64,000 nt of DNA from NCBI GenBank assembly GCA_050084515.1, contig CM114273.1:24490001-24554000 (forward strand), read 5' to 3'. Within the stretch, counting starts at the first letter, position 1. Each line of letters starts with the position of its first letter. Shown piece by piece: positions 45,600-57,899 of the stretch. Position numbers and translations under genes: made by a program. Source of the stretch: Blasia pusilla. Its lineage: Eukaryota; Marchantiophyta; Marchantiopsida; Blasiales. The notes beneath the pieces were generated by a model. It ran no database searches and was not told the DNA's origin. It saw nothing but the letters and a program-made list of their open reading frames with translations.

Positions 45600-46172
45600 A
45601 AAGCTCTTAGCTCTCGATCTCTCATTATCTCTTAAAGTTTGCAAATCACAAGCATTCAAATGCCTCTCACACAAATCATCTCACTCTCATATCAAACCAA
45701 ACCCACTCTCCTAATGAGAGGCTTAGGTTACTCACAAGACAAGGAGGACCATAGCTCAACTATCTCATGCCAAGACGTTGAACAAAGAGAGCATGAGCTC
45801 CAAAGCTCTCTCTCTCTCCTTGGATATACCCCCTTCCCTTTCCCAAACTCTCTCGATAGCAACCTATGTTCACACTCCTTGGCTCTTGGCCCACTTAGTG
45901 TGTCAAGGGCCACTTCCCAAAGTGAAAATTCAACCCTACTCTTAACCTTCTACCAGCTCATCTTGGGACCAATTGGCCAATAGATTCATAACAAAAATTA
46001 CTCGAAATTGTAAGTTTCTCTACACACCTTCAAATGAGCCAAAATGAAGGGGAAATCTACTCTCTCATGTTACTCGAGGCCTCACCTAGTCATCCTCAAT
46101 CTCTCAAGGTTGTCCTCCAAAATCCTTGATGGCACTCTACCATCACTCGACAATAAAATCCTAAGAGATATG
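45600..46172 (-). repeat. Solo LTR related to element B
   Basis: Collinear with the LTR block of B: shared plus-strand words AAACCAAACCCACTCTCCTAA, GACCATAGCTC, CTCATGCCAAGA, AGAGCATGAGCTC and CTCCTTGGCTCTTG in the same order. Its minus-strand start TGTCATATCTCTTAGGAT (ending at 46,172) matches TGTCACGTCTCTTAGGAT of B. No internal domain on either side and no edge repeat, so it is a recombined or truncated LTR. The left end is approximate. Confidence 0.7.
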
Positions 46173-48540
46173 ACAAATCCTTCAATATCTATTCCACGTT
46201 TAGCTCATCTTTAGAGAATGCAAATGTATATACATCTACTTGTTCAAGGGAGGAAATTCTCCACTGAAGTTAAGGAGAAATTATTTAGGTCTAGGAATTA
46301 TTTATATCTTTCAATGTCAAACTTAGTTTGGAGGGAAAATGAGAATATATTTTCTTAAGTGGGAAAAATATGTTGGATAATAATAGACGTGTGGACATTT
46401 AAGTATTAATAAGATATATGGAAGTGATTTTAGTTTGGGAAATTTTGATAATTTTTCCGCTTGGTTGGGAGTTATTTTAAAGTAAATTTTGGAAACTAAA
46501 CGTCAAATCTAAAATAGAAGTTTAATCATCATATTATTATGGGCGTTAGCTCAATTTTTTGTAGCTCTCTATAAGCGCCACGTGTGAAGCGTTTCAATTC
46601 TCTTGAATTTCTCTTTGATTTTATTCTATACTAAGCCAAAATTTGAATGGAAAAGAGGTTTTAGTGATTATATCAAAATTTAATTTTGAAAGAAAATTTT
46701 CTCAATGTTACTACATGTTTTTAAAGTCCCCTCATATGTTTGATATTTTATAATTTAAGAAAATAAAATAATTTTCTTGTAAAAGGGGCCTAAATGAATA
46801 AAATGATCAAGTTTCAACTTAAGTTTGGAGTGTAATTTACGTGTTATTTTGGGAAAATCCGGAAGGATAATAGTGGAAGAGTGGGAAACTAATTATTCTT
46901 CTAAAAGATAAAAGACACTTTCCTCTCTAAATTATTTTTTAATTTTCAAGCTTAGTTGGGAGGAAAATTGGAACTTTATTTTGGAAAAAAAATTTGCATG
47001 AAAATACTAATTTTCTCTTCTTCTCAAAGATCATAAGGGTTGGACAACTGAACTTACTAATATATTTATATTCATTAAGTGAATATTTCTTTCAATATGA
47101 ATCTTAGTTCGAGGGAAACTTAGAATGAATTCTCATCTTTGGGGAAAAAATATGTTGGATAATAGTAGGAGAGTGGGCATATTAGTGATACTAAAATATA
47201 AGTAGTTGATTTTATTTTAGAGAATATATGTAGTTTTCAAGCTTGGTTGGAATTGAGTTTTCTTGAAATTTTTGGAAACTATGGATAAAAATATTAGTCT
47301 AATTAAACTCCCATGGTTGTTAGTTTATTTTCATAAGGTCTCAATGAGCATCACGAGTGAAACTTTCTAACTCTCTTGATGTTCAACATTTGACATATAA
47401 AACTTTTCAATTCTCTTGATGTTCAATTTTATCTTATACAAAAAAAATGTGCTAGTTTACTTAATTTGGGGAATATTAATTTTAAAAATAGATTTTTTAA
47501 AATATTCCCCAAATTAAGTAAACTAGCATATGTTTTTCCCCGTATGATTAATTGGGTGAGATTATTGGAAATGAAACGATTCACATATGGAGGATGATAA
47601 TGTGAAGTTGGATACATGGTGAATTTATAGAAAATTAAAACTCAAAAAGATGAGAAAATTAGAATAAAGATAGATTTCCTTAATAGTGCATCTAACTTGG
47701 GTTTAAGAAAAAAGAACTTCCTTTCTTTTTCCTTTTTTAATTGGAGAAAACCCTTCTCATCATTCTACTTTTCAACTAATTCTAAGATAAAATTTAGAAA
47801 AGGTCGTATTATTAAGCTTCATTGAAAAATTTCATAAGTGTTTCTTATTCATTGGGCTTCATAATGAGCAAACGCCCATGAATAATATGATTTTTCCATT
47901 TTATTTTAAAAAAAAAAAACTGAAAGAATTAAAAATTCAATTTTCTAGTTTACTCTGAATGATAATAACATGTCATTTTGGAAAGATGAGAAAGGATACT
48001 TATAGAAGAGTAGAAAAGTAAATATTCTTCCAAAGGATGAAAGTGATTTTTTTTCAACTTGGATGGGAGGGAAATTCAAACCATATTTTGAAAAATGATC
48101 AATTTCCCCTTGTTTATCGGGAGATTAGAAAAATCTGAGATAACTTCTTTAAGCCAAAGCCATGAGGAAAAATATTTTTAAAAGTAAATTTAAAAATTAG
48201 GACTAATTTTTTTTCCATAAATCTAATCGAGTGCATCACGCGGGCAACAAATTACTAGTGTCTAATCTTTTCAAATTATATTCTCCTTTTTAGGGTCTTT
48301 AAATTTCTACCCATTGGATCAAGTACATTGCACAAACCAAAACGTTATGAGTTTTTTTTTTTTTTTTTTTGCTTAATAAGGAGAATCGTGAAGTAGTTAT
48401 GTCTAGATCTTGTAATCTTAATTCAGATAATTTGAAAGTACTACAAGAGATATTACTTCAATGTAATCCATATGTAAAAACTTTTTGTTATATAACTATA
48501 TTTCTCTTCTAATGAATGAGGGAGATTAAGTTTTTATTTG
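46173..48540. other. AT-rich gene-free region
   Basis: No gene recognised. Sections near 46,300-46,550 and 47,090-47,280 resemble each other (both have TATGTTGGATAATA and TTGGTTGG), so an old segmental duplication is possible. It contains the hairpin at 47,450 and a 19-base T run at about 48,352. Confidence 0.45.
47450..47528. repeat. Perfect 28-bp inverted repeat, 23-base loop
   Basis: The left arm 47,450-47,477 starts TGCTAGTTTACTTAATTTGG. The right arm 47,501-47,528 is its exact complement. It could be a MITE end pair, a miRNA-like precursor or a recent foldback duplication. The perfect match implies recent origin or constraint. Confidence 0.9.
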
Positions 48541-48544
48541 TCAA

Positions 48545-49400
48545 TAAGCAATATTTCATAAGTCCTTTTTTCTTTCCCTATCTAATCACCAAGGTCTAGA
48601 ATGACCTTTGCATTTATGGAATTCTGGTTGAATATCCATTTTCCATGAAATTTTCTATGGTTTCCGAAAACACTCTAAAAATAAGTTGACAACATTTCAA
48701 GGCAAGAGCATATACAAGGGAAATGGAAAATTACATAAATCTTTCTTCTTTCCCAATCTAATCATCAAGGTCTACTATGACCTTTGCATTTATGGAATTT
48801 TGGTTGAACATCCACTTGCCATGCAAATTTTCAAGATTTGTTGGAAACACTCCTATACAAACGTTCACAAAATTTCAAGGCAAGATAATATACAAAGAAA
48901 AATTGTAAAATATATAAGTCCTTTCTTTCATTCTCGATCTAATCATCAAGGTCTAGAATGAATTTTTCATTTTTGGACTTTTGGTCGAACATCCATTTTC
49001 CATAAAATATTGTAAGGTTCTTTGAAACATATCTATACAAAAGTTAACCAAATTTTAGGGCAACATTATATACAAGGAAGAAATGAAAAATACACAAGTC
49101 ATTTTTTCCCCCAATCTAATTAGTAATCACCAAGGTCTAGAATGATCTTTTTATTTTTAGAAATTTTTTATCATCTATTTGCCATGAAATATTGCAAGGT
49201 TCTTGGAAACACTCCTATTATACAAAAGTTGAAAAAATTTCAGGGAAAATTAATGCACAAGGGAAAAATAAAAAAAAGTATATACAAGTCCTCTTTTTCT
49301 TTCCTAATCTAACCACTAAGGTCTGAAATCACCATTGCATTTATGAAATTTTGGTTGAACATCCATTTGCCATTATATTTTACAAGATTTTTGGAAATAT
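48545..49400 (+). repeat. Tandem array, ~180-bp unit, about 4.7 copies
   Basis: The marker TCTAATCAYCAAGGTCTA recurs at 48,581, 48,757, 48,938, about 49,115 and 49,308. Each is followed by GAATGACCTTTGCATTTATGG-like and CATCCATTTGCCATGAAATT-like words. Spacing is 176-193 bases. Units have diverged. Confidence 0.85.
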
Positions 49401-51236
49401 TATTTTTGGGATTCAAATTACTTCATTATTTTTCACAAATTGAAAGAAATTCTTTGGGTTCATTGGCACAATATGCCCAATAGTGATTTTTGCAATCCAT
49501 CTTACATTCTTTATCATGCCAAAGGTATTGATAGCCTAAATGAAACATTCACCTCCCATGAATACCATCAAAATATTCATGAGGAGCATTCCTTGACAAT
49601 TGGTCCATCTTGCTAGAACTCGTATTCTTGTGTTTCTTCCCTAGCTCCATCATCCTCTTAACAATTGTTTCAACATGGCCCCATGGGCCTTGCACCGATG
49701 TAGATCCTTATGGCGCACCCGATCTGGACTGAATCCACATTATGCACCCCCCAATCTAGCAAAGCCCCTTGGAAATGAGGATTTTTTGAAGAGTCAGATG
49801 TTATAAAGGCCATGGAAATCTTACGATGGATATCCTCATGATTCTGATTCTACCATAATTAATACAATTCACCTCTCCCTAAAACCAAACTAGAGTCCAT
49901 CATCTCTTCCACCATTATTATGTTTCTTGATGTGTTTTATGATGGAAATTCGGGAGTGGTGGTAATTGAATCATTGTCCATAAAACTCGCTAACCACATA
50001 CTAGGAGTCCTATAATGAATGATAGGATTACGATCAAGTCTTACTTGGGGCTAATGTATGGAATCAGTAGATATACGAGATGGTCTTATGTCTCAATTCT
50101 CTCGGCTTATGGATGGAGGAACATTCTTTATTTGCTATCCATGTATCAATCAATGTCTTTAGTTGCAACTACATCAATTAAGGAAAACTCAAGCATTTTT
50201 TAATCTAAGATTCTTGTTTCTTTCCATTCTTAGTGCAAAAAGACTCTTCTTATCATAGAGTCCGTCCTCTATCTCACGTAGCTTCACTTTGAAGCACTCA
50301 TAACCTTGAGCTTTGCAAGTAGAATAGTTAGATTGAGTCTCATAGACTCAACCAATTGCACATTTCGTAGGTAGCCGAGAAAACTACCAAGCACTACTTA
50401 GGTCGAGTCTCCCCAATTGTGTATTTTCTCCCTAGCAAGCCTCTTCCCCAATCCTTGACCAATCTTCCCAAGTCACTTGCCCAAATTAGAGCGTATTGGT
50501 TAATTCCTCAAGGTGCGTCCCTTAGCTCAAACTTGAAACACAACCAAACACGCAACACAATTAGTTCCTTGTTCAAGGGCTTGAGCATGTAGAGAGGGAG
50601 AGTGTCACCCCCCTATAGATAATTCTAGGGTTATCCAAAGAAACCCTAACTCCTCCATTTTTCCCCTCGGGCCCTTGATTTTGATCCTCAATACAAAGGT
50701 GGTTTGTGACCCATGAACCGACATTTGACCACTTATCCATCAAGATGGAGTGGTGAAGGCTTATTACAACTTGTGCAACTCTTGGCTACCCAAAGGCATG
50801 TTTGATCTTAGACCCACCTTTCATGTGTCTCATGGCTAGTGACCATCTTTACTCCTCATTTGGCGTCTCATCATTGTCTTTCCGCCCTATGCATTTCATG
50901 ACTAGTCTTGTGGCGTCTCACCCATCTTGACTACTCATATGTTCCTTGCTTCTTGCCTTTGATTGGGCACTTGGCTCCAAGGTCTCAAACCTTGCTTTCC
51001 TTTCCTTTGTCATCATGACTAGCTACGCCCCTTTCTCACCTAAAGCTAGTCATAAGACATATGCGTGTCTTACCTAGCGTTAGTCCCATGGTTGGTTCTC
51101 CCGCCCTTCCTAATCTCTCGATTAGCTAGTCTAGGTTTCTAAAACTCCACTAGATTGTCTAGATATTTTGGATTCTCAAAATTTTTGAAAGAAAATTTGG
51201 GTCAAACCTTGGATCCACCACCACACTACTTTGCGA
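49401..51236. other. Gene-free region
   Basis: No gene recognised on either strand; one 62-codon frame at 50,015-50,203 has no family. Confidence 0.5.
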
Positions 51237-51889
51237 GATCATCTTGAGGCAAATGGACTAGCAAAGAGAGTTGTTCAGATAGTGAAGAGAGGCTTGCAGA
51301 AGTACGGCTTGCACAGAGGTCACCTAGGAGATTGGGACCTAAAGTTTCCATGATTGGTGATAGGATACAGATTCTTCTTCATGCATCCTTAGCATCCTTC
51401 TCACTTTATTAGTTGCGTTATGGCGGAGAGCCTAATTTATTTGCAACCATTCGTTATGATGGTGAGCCTCAATGACCCTGATGTATGAATGTGAACATGT
51501 TCTTAGAGGGATGAGTTGTTTCAGTGCCCATGGTTTTCAAGAACTTGGTTGTTGCGCAACATTGAGATACGTTAAGGTATGTGACTATTCAGGGAGGTGA
51601 TTATTGATTGACGATCTAGAGGTTTCAACAAGGAGACTATGTCTTCTTATAGAAAATGGTACCTTCTAGTACTACATTAACTAGCGCTTTCATCATCTAT
51701 TACGTTGGATGTTACAATAGGGTGCACCATCTCCAGAGTGTGTGAGGTGTTGCCATGCGGTGCTCTCTTATTTAATGGATGTGGTAGTGTGGTTTGAAAA
51801 GACCATGTGTTCAGCCATGTGTATAAGTGTATGCCATATCATCTTCCTAACATTGATCGTATTATTGATTTAAGCTTAGTAGTAGTTCT
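51237..51889 (+). pseudogene. Element D integrase C-terminal part
   Basis: Starts LRDHLEANGLAKRVVQIVKR, where B has DHPEADGLPEGVVQ; the usual Glu (AER) is Lys here, so the catalytic site is lost. It continues with KYGLHRGHLGDWDLKFPW and VVAQH-DTLRYVTIQ, then FEKTMCSA and MPYHLPNIDRIIDLSLVV, matching the C-terminal region of B and C. Stops throughout. Confidence 0.75.
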
Positions 51890-52766
51890 AAGGCTACACA
51901 CAAAGAAATTTTGTATCCGCGGATTTTTGTTTGTCCTAGAGATAGATAAATTTATGCACGCCCGACCTATTGGAAGAAATTTGGTAATCACTCAAATGAA
52001 TCATGCAAAATGTATGTGGTTCACTTCCAATGAAAAAGCTATGTCCATGATCAAACACTCTCAATCTTGCTTTATTGAAATCTTCACACATTGCATACCT
52101 CAAGCTCTCCAAGAGTCATTCTAAACTCCAAAGCCATGCGCGTGGAATGACTCAAAAACCTTAACATGGCTTCAGTCAAATAGCATGGAAACTAGCGTGT
52201 GTATTGTACTATGGGGACTAACCTCCACACCCCCATTGAAGGAGGGGCTCTAAGAAAAGTGCCCCCCCCTAGCTGCCCCTCCCCCTAGAAGATCCTCCCC
52301 ATCGGAGTGGTCATAGATGGTTAGCAAGCTCGCCTTTCAGGGACCTTCATGATGTCCTTCAAGTAAGTGATAGAATTACATACACATAGGCAACATGAAC
52401 ATCTACATCTTGCACCCATGCCCATCTTGCCCTACCTTTCCCGCAATCCCCCTCCCCATGGCCTTCATCCCTCATACGACCCTATCCCACGTCTAGCTTG
52501 CCTAAGAAGGGCACAAGCCCCATGCGAAAGGGTCATGTTTTAATTAAAAAAAATTGAGAGGTCTTGCATGGGATTTATGCAGGTGTGGTATGGGCTACGT
52601 TGATTGGGTATAGGCTATAGGTGGGCAAGGGTTGCAAGTTGGATGCGGGTAGTGGTTGCGATTGAAACGAGGGCCATAATACGAGAACGGATGTGGAATG
52701 GCAAGTCTAGACTTGTTTGGACAAGTCCGTTCTAGGGACACACAAGTCCGTTTTTTTGCAACCTTG
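51890..52766. mobile_element. hAT-like insertion splitting element D, 877 bp
   Basis: Ends AAGGCTACA (51,890) and TGCAACCTTG (to 52,766) are imperfect inverted repeats of the family terminus. Flanks AGTAGTTCT (51,881-51,889) and AGTAATTCT (52,767-52,775) form an 8-9 bp target duplication with one mismatch, as expected for hAT. GGACAAGTCCGTTCTAGGGA lies near the right end. The frame at 51,807-52,124 partly belongs to it and has no recognised transposase. Confidence 0.65.
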
Positions 52767-52788
52767 AGTAATTCTTGCAAGCTTGCAT

Positions 52789-52930
52789 TGTATGTTATGT
52801 GGATCTGCCCACGATATAGCCACTACGCTAATTTGTGATGGATGTTCGAGAGGATGACACATGGCATGTCTAACACCACCTCTCACTAGGGTTCCTTGGG
52901 GATGATGAATGTGCTAGAGATGTAGACAGA
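52789..52930 (+). pseudogene. Element D PHD finger
   Basis: Reads HCMLCGSAHDIATTLICDGC, then SRG, a TGA where Trp (TGG) stands in the other copies, then HMACLTPPLTRVPWG and a Cys codon further on. It lies directly after the right target duplication of the hAT-like insert, so removal of the insert would restore continuity with the integrase. Confidence 0.75.
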
Positions 52931-53124
52931 TTAGGTACCAAGTAGTCAAAGATCTTGATCTGCAATAGTAACATGGATAACAAGAACGTGACTAACGATG
53001 GGACCTCATGAACACCCAACTATTTTATTCTTTGCAACTTAGAGATGTGTGTCATGGTATAATATTAGGTAGGGATAAATGGCTATTTGGAGTAAGAAGA
53101 ACCTTACCACATGCTAGGGGGGAA

Positions 53125-53886
53125 ATTGGAGATATTTTAATACACGATCATCTCGGTATAAAAAATATCATGAGTAAGTATTGTATCTTTTGTGTTTGCC
53201 AGAAGTTAGTGACAACAATGTCAGTTGTGTAGCGATGTGTATGCATACAACAATTGACACAACTTTTAGGATGGATCAACAAGTATCTAAGATTGCACAT
53301 GAACAAAATCCATATCTCTAGACTTATATTCATCCTTAGGATGGACATATCTGTATGGGCCTAGGTTCTCACCGCCGATAACGTAGACCTAGGCTTGGCC
53401 AACGTGCACCCGAGTCCAGCGAACCATTACACGTTCTTGCCACTTTTTTTTTTCCTCCATCCATCCCTCACTCGGCACGGTCAAGTCTTGTGATTGGCAT
53501 GCTGCCCTACGAGCCTTATGCAAAGCCTACAATGGGTAGTCAGGCTCGATGTAAGCAAGAGCCTAGTAGATAATTAAGAAGCATAAGTTACCGTGGAGAG
53601 AGCTTGGGAGAGGGAAGGGGTATATCCAAAGAGATGGAACTTTGGGGCTCATTCCCTCTTTGTTGAACCTCTTCCTGCGACGGAGCTTCGGTCCTCCTTG
53701 CCTTGTGAGTAACCCAAGCCTCTCATTAGGAAAATGGTTGTGTGTATGTGTGTGTGTGAAATTTTGGTTCACGATCGTCTTGGGCTTTAGATGCCTTGCG
53801 GAAGTATGATATTTTATGTGTATATGCTTGTATTTAGTGAAAACAATGTATGTTGTGTAACTTGTGTAGCGATGTGTATGCACATA
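53125..53886 (+). repeat. LTR block of element D with edge repeats
   Basis: A purine tract AGGGGGGAAA (53,115-53,124) is followed by an inner edge repeat (53,125-53,250) ending TGTAGCGATGTGTATGCATA. The LTR block starts at about 53,255 (TGACACAACTTTTAGGATGG). An outer edge repeat at about 53,755-53,886 ends TGTAGCGATGTGTATGCACA. The middle includes words shared with B and the solo LTR, and a GGACAT/GGGCC-type patch at about 53,335-53,570. Confidence 0.65.
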
Positions 53887-54084
53887 AAAGATTGAACTTG
53901 GTATAGAATTGTGATTGAGATTTTGGATCTGAATGATCCTAATCACTTTACTTTGTGATTGAGACATTGAATTATAATCCTCATCACAAAGTATTTCTTC
54001 ATGAGAGATCACCACTATGCTCTTCTTGATTTGGAATACTTTGATATGCAAACAAGTAACTAAGAATCTAGTATCACGGTCCTT

Positions 54085-54380
54085 GTAATCCCAATCACTT
54101 TGATTTGTTGAGGACTCGTGTGATTGGGATCATGGAGGCCTATGATTCATATTTGTTGTGGAGTGATCAAGATCATGGAGACCCATGATCCTAATTACTT
54201 TTATTTGTTGACATATTATCCGGATCATGGTCTTTATGATCTCGCTCAATTTTATTTGTTGAGGAATGATCGAGATCATGAAGACCCATGATCACTTTTA
54301 TCTTCTTCGAAGTGATTGGAATCATGGTCTTATTTTTTATCAAATTTTGTTTCTTACTCTTTTTGAGGTAATGATCTCAA
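54085..54380 (+). repeat. Degenerate minisatellite of GATCATGG / CCATGATC words
   Basis: About five repeats of a 55-65 base unit built from TGATCGAGATCATGGAGACC, CCATGATC and ACTTTTATTTGTTGA. The unit contains a near-palindrome, GATCATGGAGACCCATGATC. Confidence 0.7.
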
Positions 54381-54392
54381 TCACTCTTCTTC

Positions 54393-54915
54393 TTGATTTA
54401 TGAGAAATTAACTCATCAATTTCCATTACTATTTATAGTGCAATCGAAGAAGATCGAGAAAGCAATAACGGAGTTGTGGGACAACCACAATTTTGTTAGG
54501 GAGAAGGATCTCCTCATACAAAATTTTAGTCTTTGCCATGTCATGAACTATATGAACATCATAAAGTTCTTGTACATCTTTATCAAGCCTAGAAGAAGGA
54601 AGAAGTCAACAAAGAAACTCGGCACAATCATCGACTTTGGGTTGGTCGAGTGCGTAGACCAGAAGCTAGGAGGTCTTATGCAGGGTGTATGTTTTCCTTA
54701 TACTCAACATGTCAAGGAAATTTACCAACTGCATGCTTAGTTCTTCTAACTCTAATTGGAAGGACATGCAACAAATGAATGACGATCGATGGATTTGGTG
54801 CTTTCATCAACTTGAAGGAGATATCTTACGAGGATATCAAGTCATTGGAAAGCTACCTTGTAGCATATATTGTGGATTATTTGATCAAATATTTGAGGAG
54901 GTTATGGATCGCTAA
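54393..54915 (+). pseudogene. Unrecognised coding-like stretch
   Basis: A 115-codon frame (54,393-54,740) with KKIEKAITELWDNHNFVREK and IKPRRRKKSTKKLGTIIDFG, overlapped by a second frame to 54,915 (WKDMQQMNDDRWIWCFHQLE, GYQVIGKLPCSIYCG). The composition is protein-like, with a basic patch, and the two frames may be one broken gene. No family recognised. Confidence 0.25.
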
Positions 54916-57899
54916 ATGAAGTTGAGAGGTTAAGTCATGGAGGGATTTAGTTTGAAAGTTAGGGATTTTTGCATTTGGAAACAACATGTGAATTTTACTT
55001 GCTAGAAACTTACATTTTCTTACTTCGAAAAGAAATAATAATGTAGATGCGTCAATTGCTTAAAAAATATTTATGTACCGCCCCTACAAGAAGTTCACTC
55101 CAAGTGTAGAGCATGGAGAATGCAAGTTATTTTGCACGTTTCTCGACCCTAAGAGATGATTTTTTAACGGTTTGATGTTAGCATCCGTACTAGTATTAAT
55201 TCTCTCATTAATACGGAATAGAATAGTATCCACAGTGTTATTCCTAGCCTTCTTTATCCGTGTCCCGATTCGTGTTCTCCATAACCGAACTTTGGCAATG
55301 TTCTCAACCTTGGCAACGGGCCGTGTTACTCAAGATTTCGCCATGTTACTCCCTATCCCTACTGTTGTGTTACTCCTGAACGTTCCCTACGTGTGTATTC
55401 ACGTTTCCATTATAAAACTCAGAACCCTAAAAAGGGACCGGCATAATGATTTTATGAAGGTGCCCGATTTCTTTTAGAAATTCTGATAATTACCTGCAAT
55501 TCTAAGAAGTTAAATCAAGGATATCCTTCTAAACTTTTGAAATTTCTGACTTTGTATTCGAAATTTCCAGGACTGTGATCACTGTCTGTTGGAAACGTCT
55601 GAACTTCCCGATGGCCGACGTAAGTACCGGAACCTTGGTTGTAAATGATCTGATGTAGTAACTCTCCGGTGTTCTGGAAGTAGATCCAACAAGACAAACC
55701 TTTTAACCTTTTGCTCTTGGACTGCTGAAGTGCTGATGTGGGAGTCTAAGAGTAGGCTGCTCCAGAGGAAGGAGAAGGAAGGTGTCCACTGGCACAGATC
55801 TTTTTCGCCTTTTCTCGTCTGTCGACTCTGTCCGTTTTTATTTCTCGACACTCATTTATTCTTCTCTCTTTCCTCGAAGAATACATATATTCTAATTTCT
55901 AACTCGTCGCCGGTGTCTTTTTGTCACGATCCCATTACGAAAAGGACCGCGGTAAAAGTAGAGGATGCCTTTCTGGTCTTCTAGAGGCCTTAAGACATGA
56001 CTATATTAAATATTAAAGACGTCCATCTGTACTCCTTGTCGCTAGCTCTCACACCGTCTCACATTAAACATCCATACGGACCTCATCAAAGCTATATATT
56101 CTGGATCGAAAAGTGCGATTTTGTGAGAAGTTGGGACATTTATTTGCGGTCAGGCCGCGAAAAGAGTTAGAAAAAGGTTTTTCCCAACATTTGCCATCGC
56201 CAATTTATATCTCACTCCTCAATAGTGTATATGTAATGCAAATCCTAAACCTAAACCCTATCAAATATCTCCATCTCCCGGTTGGACACGCTATTCCGAT
56301 ATAAAGTAATTCCATATGATAATATTTGAATAAATTTATAAATTTTGTGATCATTTGGTGAGGTCAAATTATTTTTTCAAAATTTTAATGATGGCTAATT
56401 TAAATAACTCATCATTTCTTGGCTAATTATAATCTTCCCAAGAAGATTACAAATTTCTGCCTCGGCCTTCTCCACCACCTAAACTCACATTGCCAAATTT
56501 CGATTTTAAGACCTAAACTTCCCATCCACCCAAGCCAGATCCAATGGACTCATGGATATAGGCACTCTTTTGTATTCGTATCAAAATAGCCCACCCGGAA
56601 TCAGGAAAACTTTACCGTTCTGCTTTGTATATGGTTGTCTCGAAACAACTACCCGGACAGTTCTGAAAAGGTCGATTTCGGCAGCGTGCATTATTTTCGG
56701 GTCCAGCTTCCAGTTGGATCGCTATTTGTCCCTTCTGGGAACATGTTTTCATTTCATGTACGGTTTAATGGCAGGGCGGAGCCTCGTGGTCTGGATTGAT
56801 CGCCTGCGTGGCGTAGAAAGCCACGTTGGAGATAAAGCTCGAGTTGTCAACGAAGAGCAGGACAGCGCCACGTAATCTAAGCTAGGGATATTTATGAGTG
56901 CTTCCCACGGCGAAGAAAATTAGCAGGGAGCTAGTAGTAGGACAACACGTGTCACATTTAAGGACGCGTGGCGTGCGAACAATGGGCGACGGATATAATC
57001 CAAGACACTCGAATAATTTGTGATCCTCTAGGCCCGGTCTAGGGTAGTGAGACGAAGTAACGGAGGCTGCGCGGAAAAGCTTGCTGTCCCAACTCGGGGT
57101 TCTGGAAAGACCCCAGGCTCCTCCTGTACTTTCTACAGTGTGAAGATTTCTAAGGATCTCCGTCGGGAAGATTCGGGAGGACATGAAACTAGTTCGCGTG
57201 GGACAAATAATTGTGCTTCCAAAAAGAATTAGTTGATGTCTCGTAGTTTTGAAATATCCATCTCAAATGTAGAATTGAATTGTAACCATTTTATTTGCAA
57301 AGGTAACTAACATTTTTATTGGTTACAAAGATATGTGTTGAAAGAGAGGCGATTTCAAAAATGAAAATTTATAAATTATTTTAAAAAAATTATTATCATT
57401 TATTTATTGTATATTTGATAAGAAAATATTTTTTATAATATAGAAGGTCTATATTTTATTTGGATTTTTGAATTTTCATTTTACTATTTCCAAAAGCATT
57501 AAAGGGGTTGAGATTTTCTTTTTGTATTATAACTAGTTAGGACCCGCAAGGTCCCGTGGACAACATATAATTAGTAACTTAGCTCTCTTTTCCCATTTTA
57601 TGATCGTATTTTTTAGAGAAGTTTAGTGACACGTGCCAAATAGAGGAGTATTTTCAGAAAAAGGCATCCTCCGATTAGTAAATAGATCTTCTTGGATGTA
57701 ATTTCAACTCTATTTTCAATTTTAACTCTTTTTCCTCCTATTTACTTACAAAATTGACTTTAATAAACTTAAAACCTCCTTCCAACCTATAAGGACTATT
57801 CATGCCTCCATTTACTTCTAAAATGTCGTGGAAGTGCTATTCTCATACATCAAACTATTAGGATACATATTGGGGGTCATTTCATTATTTAGTAACAAC
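54916..57899. other. Gene-free region
   Basis: Short open frames only, for example 55,172-55,477 (hydrophobic, no family). Nothing recognised. Confidence 0.5.

Larger units (their letters stand above)
51237..53886 (+). mobile_element. Ty3/gypsy-type retrotransposon D, 3' fragment (plus strand)
   Basis: Integrase C-terminal half, PHD finger, purine tract and LTR block, all in plus orientation. It is interrupted at 51,890-52,766 by a hAT-like element. Everything upstream of the integrase Glu region is missing, so no methyltransferase is present here. Confidence 0.8.

Noticed and set aside
48545-49400. Tandem repeats here and at 58.65 kb as a CRISPR array
   Set aside because: Units are ~180 and ~212 bp, diverged along their whole length, without short conserved repeats and unique spacers, and the context is eukaryotic.
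53008-53232. 74-codon plus-strand frame
   Set aside because: It covers the non-coding 3' end, purine tract and edge repeat of element D; chance frame.
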